A stretch of 12,363 bases of DNA from an uncultured Clostridia bacterium. GTDB taxonomy: Bacteria; Bacillota; Clostridia; HGM11327. Below, piece after piece: positions 4,628 through 12,363 of this stretch; the first letter of the stretch is position 1; every line of letters begins with the position of its first letter. Under the pieces are notes generated by a model, which was given only the letters and a program-made list of their open reading frames with translations, had not been told where the DNA came from and searched no databases. The translations under genes and the position numbers were made by a program. The stretch spans positions 1 through 12,363 of the forward strand of contig CAJLXE010000030.1 in assembly GCA_905210525.1 (NCBI GenBank), read 5' to 3'.

Positions 4628-6790
4628 GTGGAATCTTATAATAACGTTTCTTTGGAAGAACTTACAAGAATGGCGTCCAAAAAAGATGCGGATGCTCAGG
4701 CAGAATTGAGCAGAAGATATTCCGAGGGTGATTCGGTGGACAAAAATATTAAGACAGCTATTGACTGGGCAGAAAAAGCGTATTCCCGAGGCCGCACGGA
4801 TTTGGCTGCCGAACTTGGAAACCTTTGTATCAAATGTGCGGATGATTCGGAAGAATATGCGGTTAAAGCCATAAAATATTATATGGCGGGTGCTGAGGAA
4901 AATAACGTTGAATGTATGTATAAGCTTGCACTGTTTTATAACAACGGTCAATATAACCTCCCGAAAGATGACAATAAAGCGTTTGAACTGCTTTCAAAAG
5001 CCGTAGCGAAGGGTATCGGTTCCGAAGAGGAACTTATATATGCGCAGTATCTTATGGCAAATGCTTATTTTAAGGGAACGGGTACAAAATCCGATATTGC
5101 ACAGGCAATGAGTCAATACATCGAATTGGCTCAAAAAGGCTACGAGCCGTCATATATTAAGCTTGCAGAGTGTTCTCTTGCAACGGAGAGGGTATCGGAA
5201 GCCGAATTTTATGCGAAAAAGGCGTGCGACAGCAATGATGAACAAATATCCGCTCAGGGTAAAGCACTTTATGCTCAATGCATTGAGATGCGCTCCTCTT
5301 ATGCCGTTATACAATCTGCAAACATTGACGGTATTATAGGTGAAAATGACAAGTCAATGGGCGAACGTCTGAGAGCACTGCAGGATGCAACGGAAAAATT
5401 CGCAGGCTTTGAAAAAGAAGCGAACCGCCTGATACATAATGCCGAAACACTTGCCCGGATAGGAAATTATAACAGGGTACCGTCTGCATATGACAGGGTT
5501 ACTTGCGAGTATCCGGATGATTTCAGAGGCTGGTATAATCTGGCACGCATATTTACAAATAATTTTACTTCATATTCTTTGTTTGAAGAAGAAAAATACG
5601 GAAAAGTTGAAGAAAATGAGTTCTGTGAAAATATGCTTTATGCCGAGCGTACTGTTCCGGAAGAATTTGAACGGAATATTTCCGACATAAAGAATGCATA
5701 TATTGAAAATATTACGGATGTTTCCATAGAATCTATGAAGAATACAATGTACGGATTTTATACGGATAGGGTATCGTCCGAAAAAATTGCCGAGTATGTG
5801 CGGAAATATGAAGACAAACTTATATATATTTACAAGAAACGTCCGTGTGTGGTGACGGCACTGAGCCTGCACTTGCTGGAAAATATACTTAACAACGACA
5901 ACATAAAAAAATATAACGAACGTGTTGCCGCACATAACAGGTCTCTGAATTCAAGGGTGGACAGGGACGTACAGGATTATGTGACGGAGCTTGCGCAGAA
6001 TCTGAGAATAGACAATCCGAAAGAGTACGCAAGCAATGCAAAGGCTCTTGAAGCCGTTAATACAAATGCCGAATACATAGATAAGATTCAGAATTTCAGG
6101 AGAAAGCTCGAAAGCGAACAGGATTATTATTCAGAGATTAAAAATTCGGTAACATATGACGTATATGCGGGAAATGAGTTCGGAGTCGAGCGTGAATATA
6201 AAGGATATTATCCGATAAATCAGTCTGAATTTGATGATGAATATGTTGATTTTATAATAATATTGGCAAATCGGTGCGGAATACAAATGCGCGGATATGA
6301 AGTGTTTTATACCGAAGAAAAACGGAATACGCTTGCATATATCGAGTCTGTTATTGAAAAAGCTTCAGTATTGCAATCGGAATATCATAAAAAATATATT
6401 GAAATCAGGGATAAATATTCAGCTCTTGCACAGACCGACAGCGAAATGTTCTCGGACATTACCCGCGCGCTTGTGAATTATGAAGTGGCGTATGCTCAGT
6501 ACGAAAAGGCAAACAGTTCAAGTGTATTTAAGCAGGTATTCAAAGGCAAAGAGACAAAGGAAACAAAAGAAGATACTACGGCTATGTTTGAATCTGCTCA
6601 GGCGGAAGTCGATTCTGCGGCAAAAATGATACTTTTGTCGGCACGCAAACAAATGGCTCAGCTTAATGACGAATTTAAAACAAGATACGTTGATGAGGCT
6701 CCTTACATGGCGTTTTACAGCGAATCATGTTTGGACGACTTGATAAAAGAGCGTGTGACATTTATGAAGTTACAGCGTGAGCACGCATAA
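4628..6790 (+). CDS. 720-aa Sel1/TPR-like repeat protein
   Basis: The start is GTG, preceded by AAAGGAG at 4614-4620. The N-terminal ~200 residues contain Sel1-like repeats with the 'A-x-x-x-L-G/A ... Y-x-x-G ... A-x-x-W/L-x-x-K-A' pattern. The clearest are at about 22-56 (AQAELSRRYSEG, then AIDWAEKAYSRG), 95-130 (CMYKLALFYNNGQ, then AFELLSKAVAKG) and 139-171 (AQYLMANAYFKGTGTKSD). A TPR-like helix pair follows at 271-310 (AETLARIGNYNRVPSAYDRV, YPDDFRGWYNLARIF). The remaining ~400 residues are charged and mostly helical, with coiled-coil character and a Lys/Glu-rich segment near 633-650 (FKGKETKETKED), and match no domain I know. There is no signal peptide or membrane segment, so it should be a cytosolic scaffold for protein-protein contacts. 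The next gene starts 15 nt downstream. The specific role is unknown. Confidence 0.85.
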   Translation: MESYNNVSLEELTRMASKKDADAQAELSRRYSEGDSVDKNIKTAIDWAEKAYSRGRTDLAAELGNLCIKCADDSEEYAVKAIKYYMAGAEENNVECMYKLALFYNNGQYNLPKDDNKAFELLSKAVAKGIGSEEELIYAQYLMANAYFKGTGTKSDIAQAMSQYIELAQKGYEPSYIKLAECSLATERVSEAEFYAKKACDSNDEQISAQGKALYAQCIEMRSSYAVIQSANIDGIIGENDKSMGERLRALQDATEKFAGFEKEANRLIHNAETLARIGNYNRVPSAYDRVTCEYPDDFRGWYNLARIFTNNFTSYSLFEEEKYGKVEENEFCENMLYAERTVPEEFERNISDIKNAYIENITDVSIESMKNTMYGFYTDRVSSEKIAEYVRKYEDKLIYIYKKRPCVVTALSLHLLENILNNDNIKKYNERVAAHNRSLNSRVDRDVQDYVTELAQNLRIDNPKEYASNAKALEAVNTNAEYIDKIQNFRRKLESEQDYYSEIKNSVTYDVYAGNEFGVEREYKGYYPINQSEFDDEYVDFIIILANRCGIQMRGYEVFYTEEKRNTLAYIESVIEKASVLQSEYHKKYIEIRDKYSALAQTDSEMFSDITRALVNYEVAYAQYEKANSSSVFKQVFKGKETKETKEDTTAMFESAQAEVDSAAKMILLSARKQMAQLNDEFKTRYVDEAPYMAFYSESCLDDLIKERVTFMKLQREHA

Positions 6791-6805
6791 CGGGGTATAT
6801 ATTGA

Positions 6806-7534
6806 ATGAAAACGGTGTTTATAACAGGTGCCGCGCGAGGTATCGGAAGGGCAACGGCGTTGCTTTTTGCGGAAAGAGGCTGGAATGTTGCTTTCGGTTA
6901 TGTGCAAAGCACAAAAGAGGCAATACAGCTTGAAAACGAATTGAAAGATAAGGGTGTTTCGGCAAAGGGAATACGCTTTGATGTTGCTTCTTACGAAGAA
7001 TGTAATGCGGCGGTTGCCGAAGCGGAGAACAGCTTTGGCAAAATCGATTCGTTGGTAAATAATGCGGGAATATCGGTAAATAAGCTTTTGATGGATATGA
7101 CAGACGAGGAATGGAGACGGATATTTGCCGTCAATACGGACGGAGTATTCAATATGTGCAGAGCCGTGATACCGCATATGCTTAATGGAAATTGCAGCAT
7201 AGTAAATGTTTCGTCTATGTGGGGAATAACCGGCGCATCATGCGAGGCAGCTTATTCCGCATCAAAAGCGGCGGTAATAGGTTTGACAAAGGCATTGGCA
7301 AAGGAACTGGGATTATCCGCAATACGTGTAAACTGCATTGCTCCCGGAGTTATAATGACAGACATGAATAAAAATCTTTCGGAGAACGATATACGGGCTT
7401 TGGAGGACGAAACTCCTTTGGGCAGAATCGGGGATCCGAGTGAAGTGGCAAAGGCAATTTACTTTCTGGCTTCGGATGAGGCTTCGTTCATTACGGGACA
7501 GACTCTTTCGGTTGACGGGGGCTTTGTGATTTGA
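6806..7534 (+). CDS. fabG: FabG-like short-chain dehydrogenase/reductase
   Basis: The 242-aa protein is a classical short-chain reductase of typical FabG length. It has the cofactor motif TGAARGIG (7-14), D59 in 'RFDV', the NNAG motif (85-88), active-site N110, catalytic S137, Y150 and K154 (YSASK), the post-catalytic 'NCIAPGVIMTDM' loop (176-187) and the C-terminal 'GQTLSVDGGF' (231-240). The expected reaction is NADPH-dependent reduction of a 3-oxoacyl group on ACP or a related carbonyl. It is not in a fatty-acid gene cluster here, so another substrate is possible, and the symbol indicates family rather than proven function. Its ribosome binding site is weak (GGGG at about 6791-6794), which suggests coupling to the upstream gene. 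Its stop overlaps the next start. Confidence 0.85.
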   Translation: MKTVFITGAARGIGRATALLFAERGWNVAFGYVQSTKEAIQLENELKDKGVSAKGIRFDVASYEECNAAVAEAENSFGKIDSLVNNAGISVNKLLMDMTDEEWRRIFAVNTDGVFNMCRAVIPHMLNGNCSIVNVSSMWGITGASCEAAYSASKAAVIGLTKALAKELGLSAIRVNCIAPGVIMTDMNKNLSENDIRALEDETPLGRIGDPSEVAKAIYFLASDEASFITGQTLSVDGGFVI

Positions 7535-8445
7535 TAGACCATATAAATTTGTACGGTAACTGTACTCTTTGCCCGAGAAAGTGCGGTGTGAACAGAAACC
7601 GCGGCGAAAAAGGTTTTTGCGGAATGACAAATGAATTGGTTCTGGCGCGTGCGGCGCTTCATCAATGGGAAGAACCGTGTATTTCCGGAACAAACGGTTC
7701 GGGTACGGTGTTCTTTTCGGGTTGTTCGCTCAGATGCGTTTATTGTCAGAATTACATTATAGCAAATTGCGGGAGCGGAAAAATTGTGACTGCCGAAAGG
7801 CTTGCGGATATTTTTTTGGAACTTCAGGCGAAAAAGGCTCACAATATAAATCTTGTTACGGGAACACATTACGTACCTCACATTATAACCGCAATTTCGG
7901 ATGCAAAAAAGCGCGGGCTGAATATACCCATAGTTTATAATACAAGCGGATATGAAACGGTTGAAAATATAAAGCGTCTTGAAGGACTGATTGATATATA
8001 TCTGCCCGATTTTAAGTATTTTGATAATACGGCGGCTCAAAAATATTCAAATGCGCATGACTATGCGGATTATGCCGCTTCTGCAATACGGGAGATGCTT
8101 TGTCAGACGGGGAAAGCTGTGTTTGATTCAGCAGGCATTATGCAAAAAGGCGTTATAGTAAGACATCTGGTGCTGCCGGGAAATATCAAAAATTCAAAGG
8201 CTGTTCTTGAATTTTTGTATCGGACGTTCGGCGATGATATTTATATATCCGTTATGAGCCAATACACGCCTATGAAGCATATAAACGGCGATAAATATAA
8301 AGAACTTACGCGAAGTCTGACAAACGGAGAATATTCGTTTATTGTGAATTATGCGATTAAAATCGGCATAAAGAACGGTTTTATGCAGGAAGGCACGGCG
8401 GCAGATGAAAGCTTTATACCCGAGTTTGACAATGAGGGTGTTTAA
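7531..8445 (+). CDS. PflX-type radical SAM protein (PFL-activase homologue)
   Basis: The 304-aa protein carries the radical SAM cluster motif GCSLRCVYCQN with C65, C69 and C72. An N-terminal cysteine set, C11, C14, C18 and C30 ('CTLCPRKCGVNR...GFCG'), is characteristic of the PflX/COG1313 family. Also visible are 'INLVTGTHYVPHI' (substrate or SAM-binding strand), 'YNTSGYE', 'DIYLPDFKY' and 'IVRHLVLPGN', all usual in this family. These proteins resemble pyruvate formate-lyase activating enzyme, but their natural substrate is not established. The start is TTG at 7531, overlapping the fabG TGA as TTGA and preceded by GGGGG at 7517-7521, so translation should be coupled to fabG. An activating or maturation role linked to the reductase is possible but inferred only from position. 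Confidence 0.88.
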   Translation: MIDHINLYGNCTLCPRKCGVNRNRGEKGFCGMTNELVLARAALHQWEEPCISGTNGSGTVFFSGCSLRCVYCQNYIIANCGSGKIVTAERLADIFLELQAKKAHNINLVTGTHYVPHIITAISDAKKRGLNIPIVYNTSGYETVENIKRLEGLIDIYLPDFKYFDNTAAQKYSNAHDYADYAASAIREMLCQTGKAVFDSAGIMQKGVIVRHLVLPGNIKNSKAVLEFLYRTFGDDIYISVMSQYTPMKHINGDKYKELTRSLTNGEYSFIVNYAIKIGIKNGFMQEGTAADESFIPEFDNEGV

Positions 8446-8490
8446 TTGATAAAATAAGTGAAATTTTCAGAGAAGCGGAGAAATTTACAA

Positions 8491-9402
8491 ATGGAACATA
8501 TTATTGAAATCGAACATCTGAGCAAATCGTTCGGAGATGTGAAAGCGGTAAATGATATCAGCTTTTGCGTAAAGAAAGGCGAACTGTTTGCTTTTTTGGG
8601 AGTAAACGGTGCAGGAAAAAGTACGACCATATCCATATTGTGCGGTCAGCTTGCAAAGGACAGCGGAACTGTTACGGTTTGCGGCGAAAATGCGGAAAAT
8701 TCACAGGATGCAATAAAGAGAAAGCTCGGAGTTGTGTTTCAGAATTCGGTACTGGATCAGGCTCTTACGGTAAAGGATAATCTTGGATGCAGGGCGGCTC
8801 TTTACGGAATCAGCGGCAAAGAATTTGAAAACCGTGTTAAAGAGCTTTCGGTACTTCTTGATTTTGAAGATCTTATGACGAGAACGGTAGGTAAGCTTTC
8901 GGGCGGTCAGAGAAGACGAATAGATATCGCGCGTGCGCTTATTCACGAACCGGAAATACTTGTTCTTGACGAACCTACCACGGGACTTGATCCGCAGACG
9001 CGAAAACTTTTATGGGATGTTGTGACAGAATTGCGCAGGCAAAAAGGAATGACGGTTTTTCTTACGACTCATTACATGGAGGAAGCTGCCGATGCGGATT
9101 ATGTAATTATACTTGACAGCGGTAAAATATCGGCAAAAGGAACTCCTCTTGATCTGAAGAATACATACACAGGGGACTTTATTACAATTTACGGGTTAAC
9201 GGAAGAGCAGGCGGCGATTTTCGGACTGCCTTATGAAGCTCTTAAAGATGCGGTGCGTATTTCCGTTCCCAATACGGCAAAGGCGACCGAGCTTATTATA
9301 AAGCATCCCGAATTGTTTAACGACTATGAAATTGCAAAGGGAAAAATGGATGATGTGTTTCTTGCGGTAACGGGCAAAAAACCTGAAGGGAGTGTTTTAT
9401 AA
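8491..9402 (+). CDS. ABC-2 type transporter ATP-binding protein (DrrA-like)
   Basis: The 303-aa ATPase has Walker A GVNGAGKST (37-45), the Q-loop glutamine at 84 (VVFQN), signature LSGGQ (136-140), Walker B ILVLDE (156-161), D-loop 'GLDPQT', and the switch histidine H194 (TTHYMEEA). The layout with a ~80-residue C-terminal extension is typical of drug, polysaccharide or nodulation-type exporters (DrrA/NodI/CcmA-like). The ATG at 8491 is chosen because CGGAG lies ten bases upstream, while the in-frame GTG at 8458 has no ribosome binding site. It pairs with the permease encoded immediately downstream. Export of a small hydrophobic compound is a family-based expectation; the substrate is not evident. 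Confidence 0.93.
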   Translation: MEHIIEIEHLSKSFGDVKAVNDISFCVKKGELFAFLGVNGAGKSTTISILCGQLAKDSGTVTVCGENAENSQDAIKRKLGVVFQNSVLDQALTVKDNLGCRAALYGISGKEFENRVKELSVLLDFEDLMTRTVGKLSGGQRRRIDIARALIHEPEILVLDEPTTGLDPQTRKLLWDVVTELRRQKGMTVFLTTHYMEEAADADYVIILDSGKISAKGTPLDLKNTYTGDFITIYGLTEEQAAIFGLPYEALKDAVRISVPNTAKATELIIKHPELFNDYEIAKGKMDDVFLAVTGKKPEGSVL

Positions 9403-10298
9403 TGAAAGAAATTACGGCACTGTTCAAGCGCAACAATAAATTGTTTTTTAAGGATAAGGGAATGTTTTTTACATCTCTTATAACTCCTGTGATATTACTT
9501 GTTCTGTATGCTACATTTTTGGGTAATGTGTACAGAGACAGCTTTGCGTCCGCAATGCCTGACGGTTTTACTGCGGCGGATTCGCTTGTTAACGGAATGG
9601 TAGGCGGACAGCTTGTTTCTTCATTGCTGGCGGTGTGCTGTGTTACTGTTTCGTTCTGCTCAAATCTGCTGATGGTTCAGGATAAGATAAGCGGTGCGAA
9701 AAGAGACCTTACGATGGCCCCTGTTAAGCGTTCTGCGTTGGCGATAAGCTACTTTATTTCGAGCGCTTTTGTAACGCTCATTATATGCTTTGCGGCAATG
9801 CTGATAAGCTTTGCTTACCTGTGGAAAATGGGATGGTATCTTTCGGTTGGAGATGTGCTTTGTGTTGTGGCGGATGTAATATTGCTTGTTCTTTTCGGAA
9901 CGGCGTTATCGTCGATTATAAATTGTAATTTGTCTACTCAGGGGCAGGCTTCTGCCGTTGGAACGATAGTGAGCGCAGGTTACGGTTTTATTTGCGGAGC
10001 TTATATGCCCGTATCAAATTTTTCCGCGGGACTGCAAAAAGTACTTTCGTTTTTGCCGGGTACATACGGAACCTCTTTGCTGCGCAACCATACATTGGGA
10101 GGTGTTTTTGCGGAAATGGCGGGAAGCGGATTTCCGGCAGACGTAATTGAAAAGATAAAGGATTCCGTTGACTGCAATCTGTATTTTTTCGGACAGAAAG
10201 TAGAGCCTGGAATTATGTACATTATACTGGGCGGAAGCGTTATATTGCTTACGGTAATATATATTTTGATTAATGCTGTGCGCAAGAAAGCGCATTGA
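9402..10298 (+). CDS. ABC-2 type transporter permease
   Basis: The 298-aa integral membrane protein has six hydrophobic segments, at about residues 22-42, 68-90, 111-137, 145-170, 178-200 and 270-291. A typical ABC-2 amphipathic N-terminus 'LFKRNNKLFFKDK' precedes the first, and there is an extracytoplasmic loop after the first and between the fifth and sixth. The 'GYGFICGAYMPVSNF' segment corresponds to the G-x-x-P region conserved in this class. The ATG shares its first base with the last base of the ATPase stop, and GGGAG is present ten bases before the start. Together with the ATPase it forms a complete exporter, probably as a homodimer of each subunit. Confidence 0.92.
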   Translation: MKEITALFKRNNKLFFKDKGMFFTSLITPVILLVLYATFLGNVYRDSFASAMPDGFTAADSLVNGMVGGQLVSSLLAVCCVTVSFCSNLLMVQDKISGAKRDLTMAPVKRSALAISYFISSAFVTLIICFAAMLISFAYLWKMGWYLSVGDVLCVVADVILLVLFGTALSSIINCNLSTQGQASAVGTIVSAGYGFICGAYMPVSNFSAGLQKVLSFLPGTYGTSLLRNHTLGGVFAEMAGSGFPADVIEKIKDSVDCNLYFFGQKVEPGIMYIILGGSVILLTVIYILINAVRKKAH

Positions 10299-10318
10299 GA
10301 ATATCGGCAATCAAAAAT

Positions 10319-10347
10319 CGTCGGGAATTTTGTTTCCGGCGTTTTTT
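10319..10347 (+). terminator. Intrinsic terminator after the ABC exporter genes
   Basis: A 9-bp stem (10319-10327 with 10333-10341, two G-T wobbles) with a TTTTG loop is followed by TTTTTT at 10342-10347. It lies 20 nt after the permease stop and probably ends the transcript that began near 4540. Confidence 0.8.
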
Positions 10348-10444
10348 ATACGGATTTTTACCGTGTGTGTTTATAAAACTGTATTAAAAGGAAATTTGCG
10401 GTAATAATTAAAGTATCAATATATTTGAAACGGAGATGACGGCA
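10348..10444 (+). other. Leader region of the tepA-like gene
   Basis: This A+T-rich stretch must hold the promoter of the protease gene, yet no consensus sigma-A pair stands out. TTGCGG (10396-10401) with TATATT (10420-10425) is a weak candidate that lies too close to the ribosome binding site at 10432-10435 to be convincing. A sporulation sigma factor could be used, but I cannot show one. Confidence 0.3.
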
Positions 10445-11203
10445 ATGGATCCTCAGATTTATAAAACATATTTGAAAAACTGGATGAGTGCGGTAAATGA
10501 GATTGATGCTCCGCAAGAAGGCGAGGCTAAAGATTCCGTAACGGAAGCGATAAAAGAAACCGGTACGATGCCCATACAACCGCCCCAATCCGATATACAC
10601 TGTATAACGGTGATAGGTCAGATAGAAGGTCATATGGTTTTGCCTTCACAGAATAAGACTACCAAGTATGAGCATATTATTCCGCAGCTTATTGCAATAG
10701 AAGAGAGCAAGAATATAAAGGGTGTTGTGCTTATCCTTAATACGGTGGGCGGCGATGTGGAAGCAGGACTTGCACTTGCGGAATTGATATCGACAATGTC
10801 CAAACCGGTTGTTTCGCTTGTGCTCGGCGGAGGACACAGTATAGGCGTACCTCTTGCGGTAAGTGCAAAACATTCAATAATTGCTTCCACGGCGGCTATG
10901 ACAGTACACCCGATACGAATGAACGGCTTGTTTATAGGCTCTCCCCAGACGTATGATTATATGAACAAAATGCAGGAGAGAATAATAGGCTTTGTGGTGG
11001 ATCATTCAAATATTACACGTGAAAAGTTCAGTGAGCTGATGCTTAATACGGGCGACATAGCCAATGAAATAGGTACTGTTCTTGTGGGACAGGAGGCTGT
11101 CAACTGCTCGCTTATCGATGAAGTCGGCGGAATCGATACGGCGATGAAACGTGTACGGGAGCTTATAGAAATGAAATCCGAAACAACGGGCAACGGAAAT
11201 TGA
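10445..11203 (+). CDS. tepA: TepA/YmfB-like ClpP-family serine protease
   Basis: The 252-aa protein is a ClpP-fold peptidase of the TepA class. Residues 50-130 contain 'HCITVIGQIEGH' and 'GVVLILNTVGGDVEAG' (oxyanion strand). The nucleophile lies in 'GGGHSIGVPLAV' (Ser132), the histidine in 'MTVHPIR' (His155), and a candidate acid is Asp204 in 'NTGDIA'. The family-typical ending is 'GQEAVNCSLIDEVGGI'. The ATG at 10445 is preferred to that at 10436 because CGGAG ends at 10435, directly adjacent to the first ATG and nine bases from the second. In Bacillus subtilis the homologue has been linked to preprotein translocation and to spore outgrowth. The following gene encodes YlzJ, the same order as in Bacillus, which strengthens the assignment and implies a spore-forming relative. 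Confidence 0.9.
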   Translation: MDPQIYKTYLKNWMSAVNEIDAPQEGEAKDSVTEAIKETGTMPIQPPQSDIHCITVIGQIEGHMVLPSQNKTTKYEHIIPQLIAIEESKNIKGVVLILNTVGGDVEAGLALAELISTMSKPVVSLVLGGGHSIGVPLAVSAKHSIIASTAAMTVHPIRMNGLFIGSPQTYDYMNKMQERIIGFVVDHSNITREKFSELMLNTGDIANEIGTVLVGQEAVNCSLIDEVGGIDTAMKRVRELIEMKSETTGNGN

Positions 11204-11260
11204 AACATTGCCTGAATCAGATTACGGGAAAGGCGTTTTATAAACGAAACGGCAACAATA

Positions 11261-11467
11261 ATGCTTTATACAATAATGCCAAATGAAATTATAATGTACA
11301 AAGACGAAAATCTGCAAAGAACGCAAACAGTGAGCTGTAAAGGCGTTCTTCTGGAAGGGGTGCGCGAGGGTAATATGCTGAAAATAACGAGGCTTATTTC
11401 GTCGGATCCGAAATATTTTCTTGACAGTAGTTTTTGTCCCGGAAATTATATAAAAATAAAGAATTGA
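11261..11467 (+). CDS. ylzJ: YlzJ-like small protein
   Basis: The 68-aa protein begins 'MLYTIMPNEIIMYKDE' and continues with a 'GVLLEGVREGNMLKITRLISSDP' core. This fits the YlzJ family: an N-terminal Leu-Tyr-Thr-x-x-Pro, then a strand pair ending 'I-x-R-L-x-S-T/S-D-P-x-x-Y/F-L'. Its position directly after the tepA gene is the family's conserved location in Firmicutes. No strong ribosome binding site precedes the ATG, so the 57-nt gap may be bridged by readthrough from tepA. The function of YlzJ is unknown. In Bacillus the next gene is spoIIIE, but here a convergent LysR gene follows instead. Confidence 0.8.
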   Translation: MLYTIMPNEIIMYKDENLQRTQTVSCKGVLLEGVREGNMLKITRLISSDPKYFLDSSFCPGNYIKIKN

Positions 11468-11474
11468 ATTTAAT

Positions 11475-11523
11475 AAACAGCCGTTGTTCCTTATAATAAT
11501 ATAATCGGACAGCGGCTGTTTTA
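11475..11523. terminator. Bidirectional terminator between ylzJ and the LysR gene
   Basis: AAACAGCCGTTG (11475-11486) pairs with CAGCGGCTGTTT (11510-11521) over 12 bp with one G-T wobble, and a TCC/GGA pair extends the stem past a bulge. The loop is A+T-rich. T-runs border the hairpin on both strands (TGTTTTAT on plus, TGTTTATT on minus), as expected between converging genes. Confidence 0.8.
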
Positions 11524-11541
11524 TATTCGCAAGCGTAAAAT

Positions 11542-12363
11542 TTAAGCTTTTATCGATGCATTCTGCAGAATAAGCCGTTCGAGTTCACGCGCGGCGGCGC
11601 CGAGAGAATGCTCTTTTCTTTTTACAAGACAAATTTCACGTTCGGGAATTTGTTCGGCAAGCTTGATGACATATATATCTCTTTCGTCCTTGAGCATATC
11701 TTCGGGAATAAAACCTATTCCGAGATTTGCTTTTACCATGGGCAGTATTTGCGCTGTGGTTTCGGCTTCGATGTCGGGAGTAAACGTAAGACCGTAAGTT
11801 TTGAAAAAATCTGAATAACGTTCAAACGTTTTTGTTACTGCGCCGGGAGATATGATCGGGTAGTGCTGTAATTGTTCAAGCGGAACGGGACTGTTGCATA
11901 AGTGTGAATACATACTGCCGCACACGGGAACTTCTTTTATTTCCTTTATGCTTGTTTCCGTAAGAGAATTTGATTTTACCGTGGGTGTGGTGACGAGAGC
12001 AAAATCCACAAGACCGTTTTTCAGTGAAGAAATCGCTTGGGGAGTGGAGTGATTTGTGATGTGAATTTTGACTCCCGGATATCGGGAGCGGTATTCTTTA
12101 AGAATCGGCAGTAAAAAGCAGTGCAAAGTGACCTCGGTTGCGCCGATAGATATAATACCGCTTTGCAGTGTTTTTTCAAGAATCAGTTCTTTTTCTCCTG
12201 CTTCGATATGTTCAAAAGCTATTTGCACATGAGCATAGAGCTTTTCTCCTTCGGGCGTAAGTGTGACTCCGTGGTTTGAACGCACAAACAGAGTGCATCC
12301 CAAAGCGCTTTCGAGACTTTTGACAGCTCTTGTCATATTCGGCTGGTTATTCAACAGCGCGTT
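11542..12363 (-). CDS. LysR-family transcriptional regulator (5' end outside window)
   Basis: The frame is open to the right edge, so the gene is partial and 273 residues are visible. The first visible residues 'NALLNNQPNMTRAVKSLE' are the recognition helix of a LysR-type winged helix-turn-helix, followed by 'LGCTLFVRSNHGVTLTPEGE', the family's wing motif. After a linker helix (residues ~45-65) comes the two-lobed substrate-binding domain: 'ISIGATEVTLHCFLLPILKEY' region, 'RYPGVKIHITNHSTPQ', 'LVDFALVT', 'YPIISPGAVT', 'ETTAQILPMVKANLGIGFIPEDM'. A TTG at 12354 could be misread as a start, but it lies within the DNA-binding domain, and roughly 25 further residues should lie to the right. The coinducer and target cannot be read from this. 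It converges on ylzJ and ends 18 nt from the shared terminator. Confidence 0.92.
   Translation of the reverse strand, partial: NALLNNQPNMTRAVKSLESALGCTLFVRSNHGVTLTPEGEKLYAHVQIAFEHIEAGEKELILEKTLQSGIISIGATEVTLHCFLLPILKEYRSRYPGVKIHITNHSTPQAISSLKNGLVDFALVTTPTVKSNSLTETSIKEIKEVPVCGSMYSHLCNSPVPLEQLQHYPIISPGAVTKTFERYSDFFKTYGLTFTPDIEAETTAQILPMVKANLGIGFIPEDMLKDERDIYVIKLAEQIPEREICLVKRKEHSLGAAARELERLILQNASIKA

Noticed and set aside
8458..8490. GTG start extending the ABC ATPase by 11 residues
   Set aside because: There is no ribosome binding site before it, whereas the ATG at 8491 has CGGAG at a normal distance and begins the usual family N-terminus.
12352..12354. TTG as the start of the LysR gene
   Set aside because: It lies inside the helix-turn-helix recognition helix, and the frame stays open to the window edge with family-typical residues before it.

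Overview
The window looks like chromosomal DNA of a low-to-mid GC, Gram-positive, endospore-forming anaerobe of the Clostridia. The clues are AGGAGG-type ribosome binding sites, consensus sigma-A promoters (TTGACA-17-TATAAT), GTG and TTG starts, a PflX-type radical SAM protein, a diacylglyceryl-type lipoprotein, and a TepA (ClpP-like) plus YlzJ pair that is typical of spore formers. Genus-level placement is not possible from this sequence alone.

Left part (1-2455): the in-frame C-terminal piece of a GNAT acetyltransferase, interrupted by a stop, lies at the left edge. It is followed by a compact four-gene plus-strand cluster: an unrecognised 150-aa protein, a small membrane-anchored beta-rich protein, a DUF2975 four-helix membrane protein, and a stand-alone GyrI-like (AraC effector-binding) domain without any DNA-binding domain. 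A strong bidirectional hairpin terminator (2413-2455) closes the cluster. This is the least conventional part of the window together with the lipoprotein.

Centre (2501-4455, minus strand): a secreted lipoprotein with about 12.5 tandem YD/MORN-like units of 24 or 26 residues, driven by a perfect sigma-A promoter. Next to it is a tRNA-Leu(CAG) gene with encoded CCA, its own promoter and its own terminator.

Right part (4614-10347, plus strand): a probable long transcription unit of a 720-aa Sel1/TPR-repeat protein, a FabG-like short-chain reductase, a PflX-type radical SAM protein (start codon overlapping the fabG stop), and an ABC-2 exporter (ATPase plus permease, overlapping by 1 nt). It ends in a hairpin terminator at 10319-10347. 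Then come a TepA-like ClpP-family serine protease and YlzJ, ending at a bidirectional terminator, and on the minus strand a LysR-type regulator whose N-terminus lies beyond the right edge.

Most genes belong to known families. I found no clear evidence of a defence system, CRISPR array, prophage or insertion sequence. The best candidates for something undescribed are the 276-2252 cluster and the repeat lipoprotein; neither can be given a function from sequence alone.
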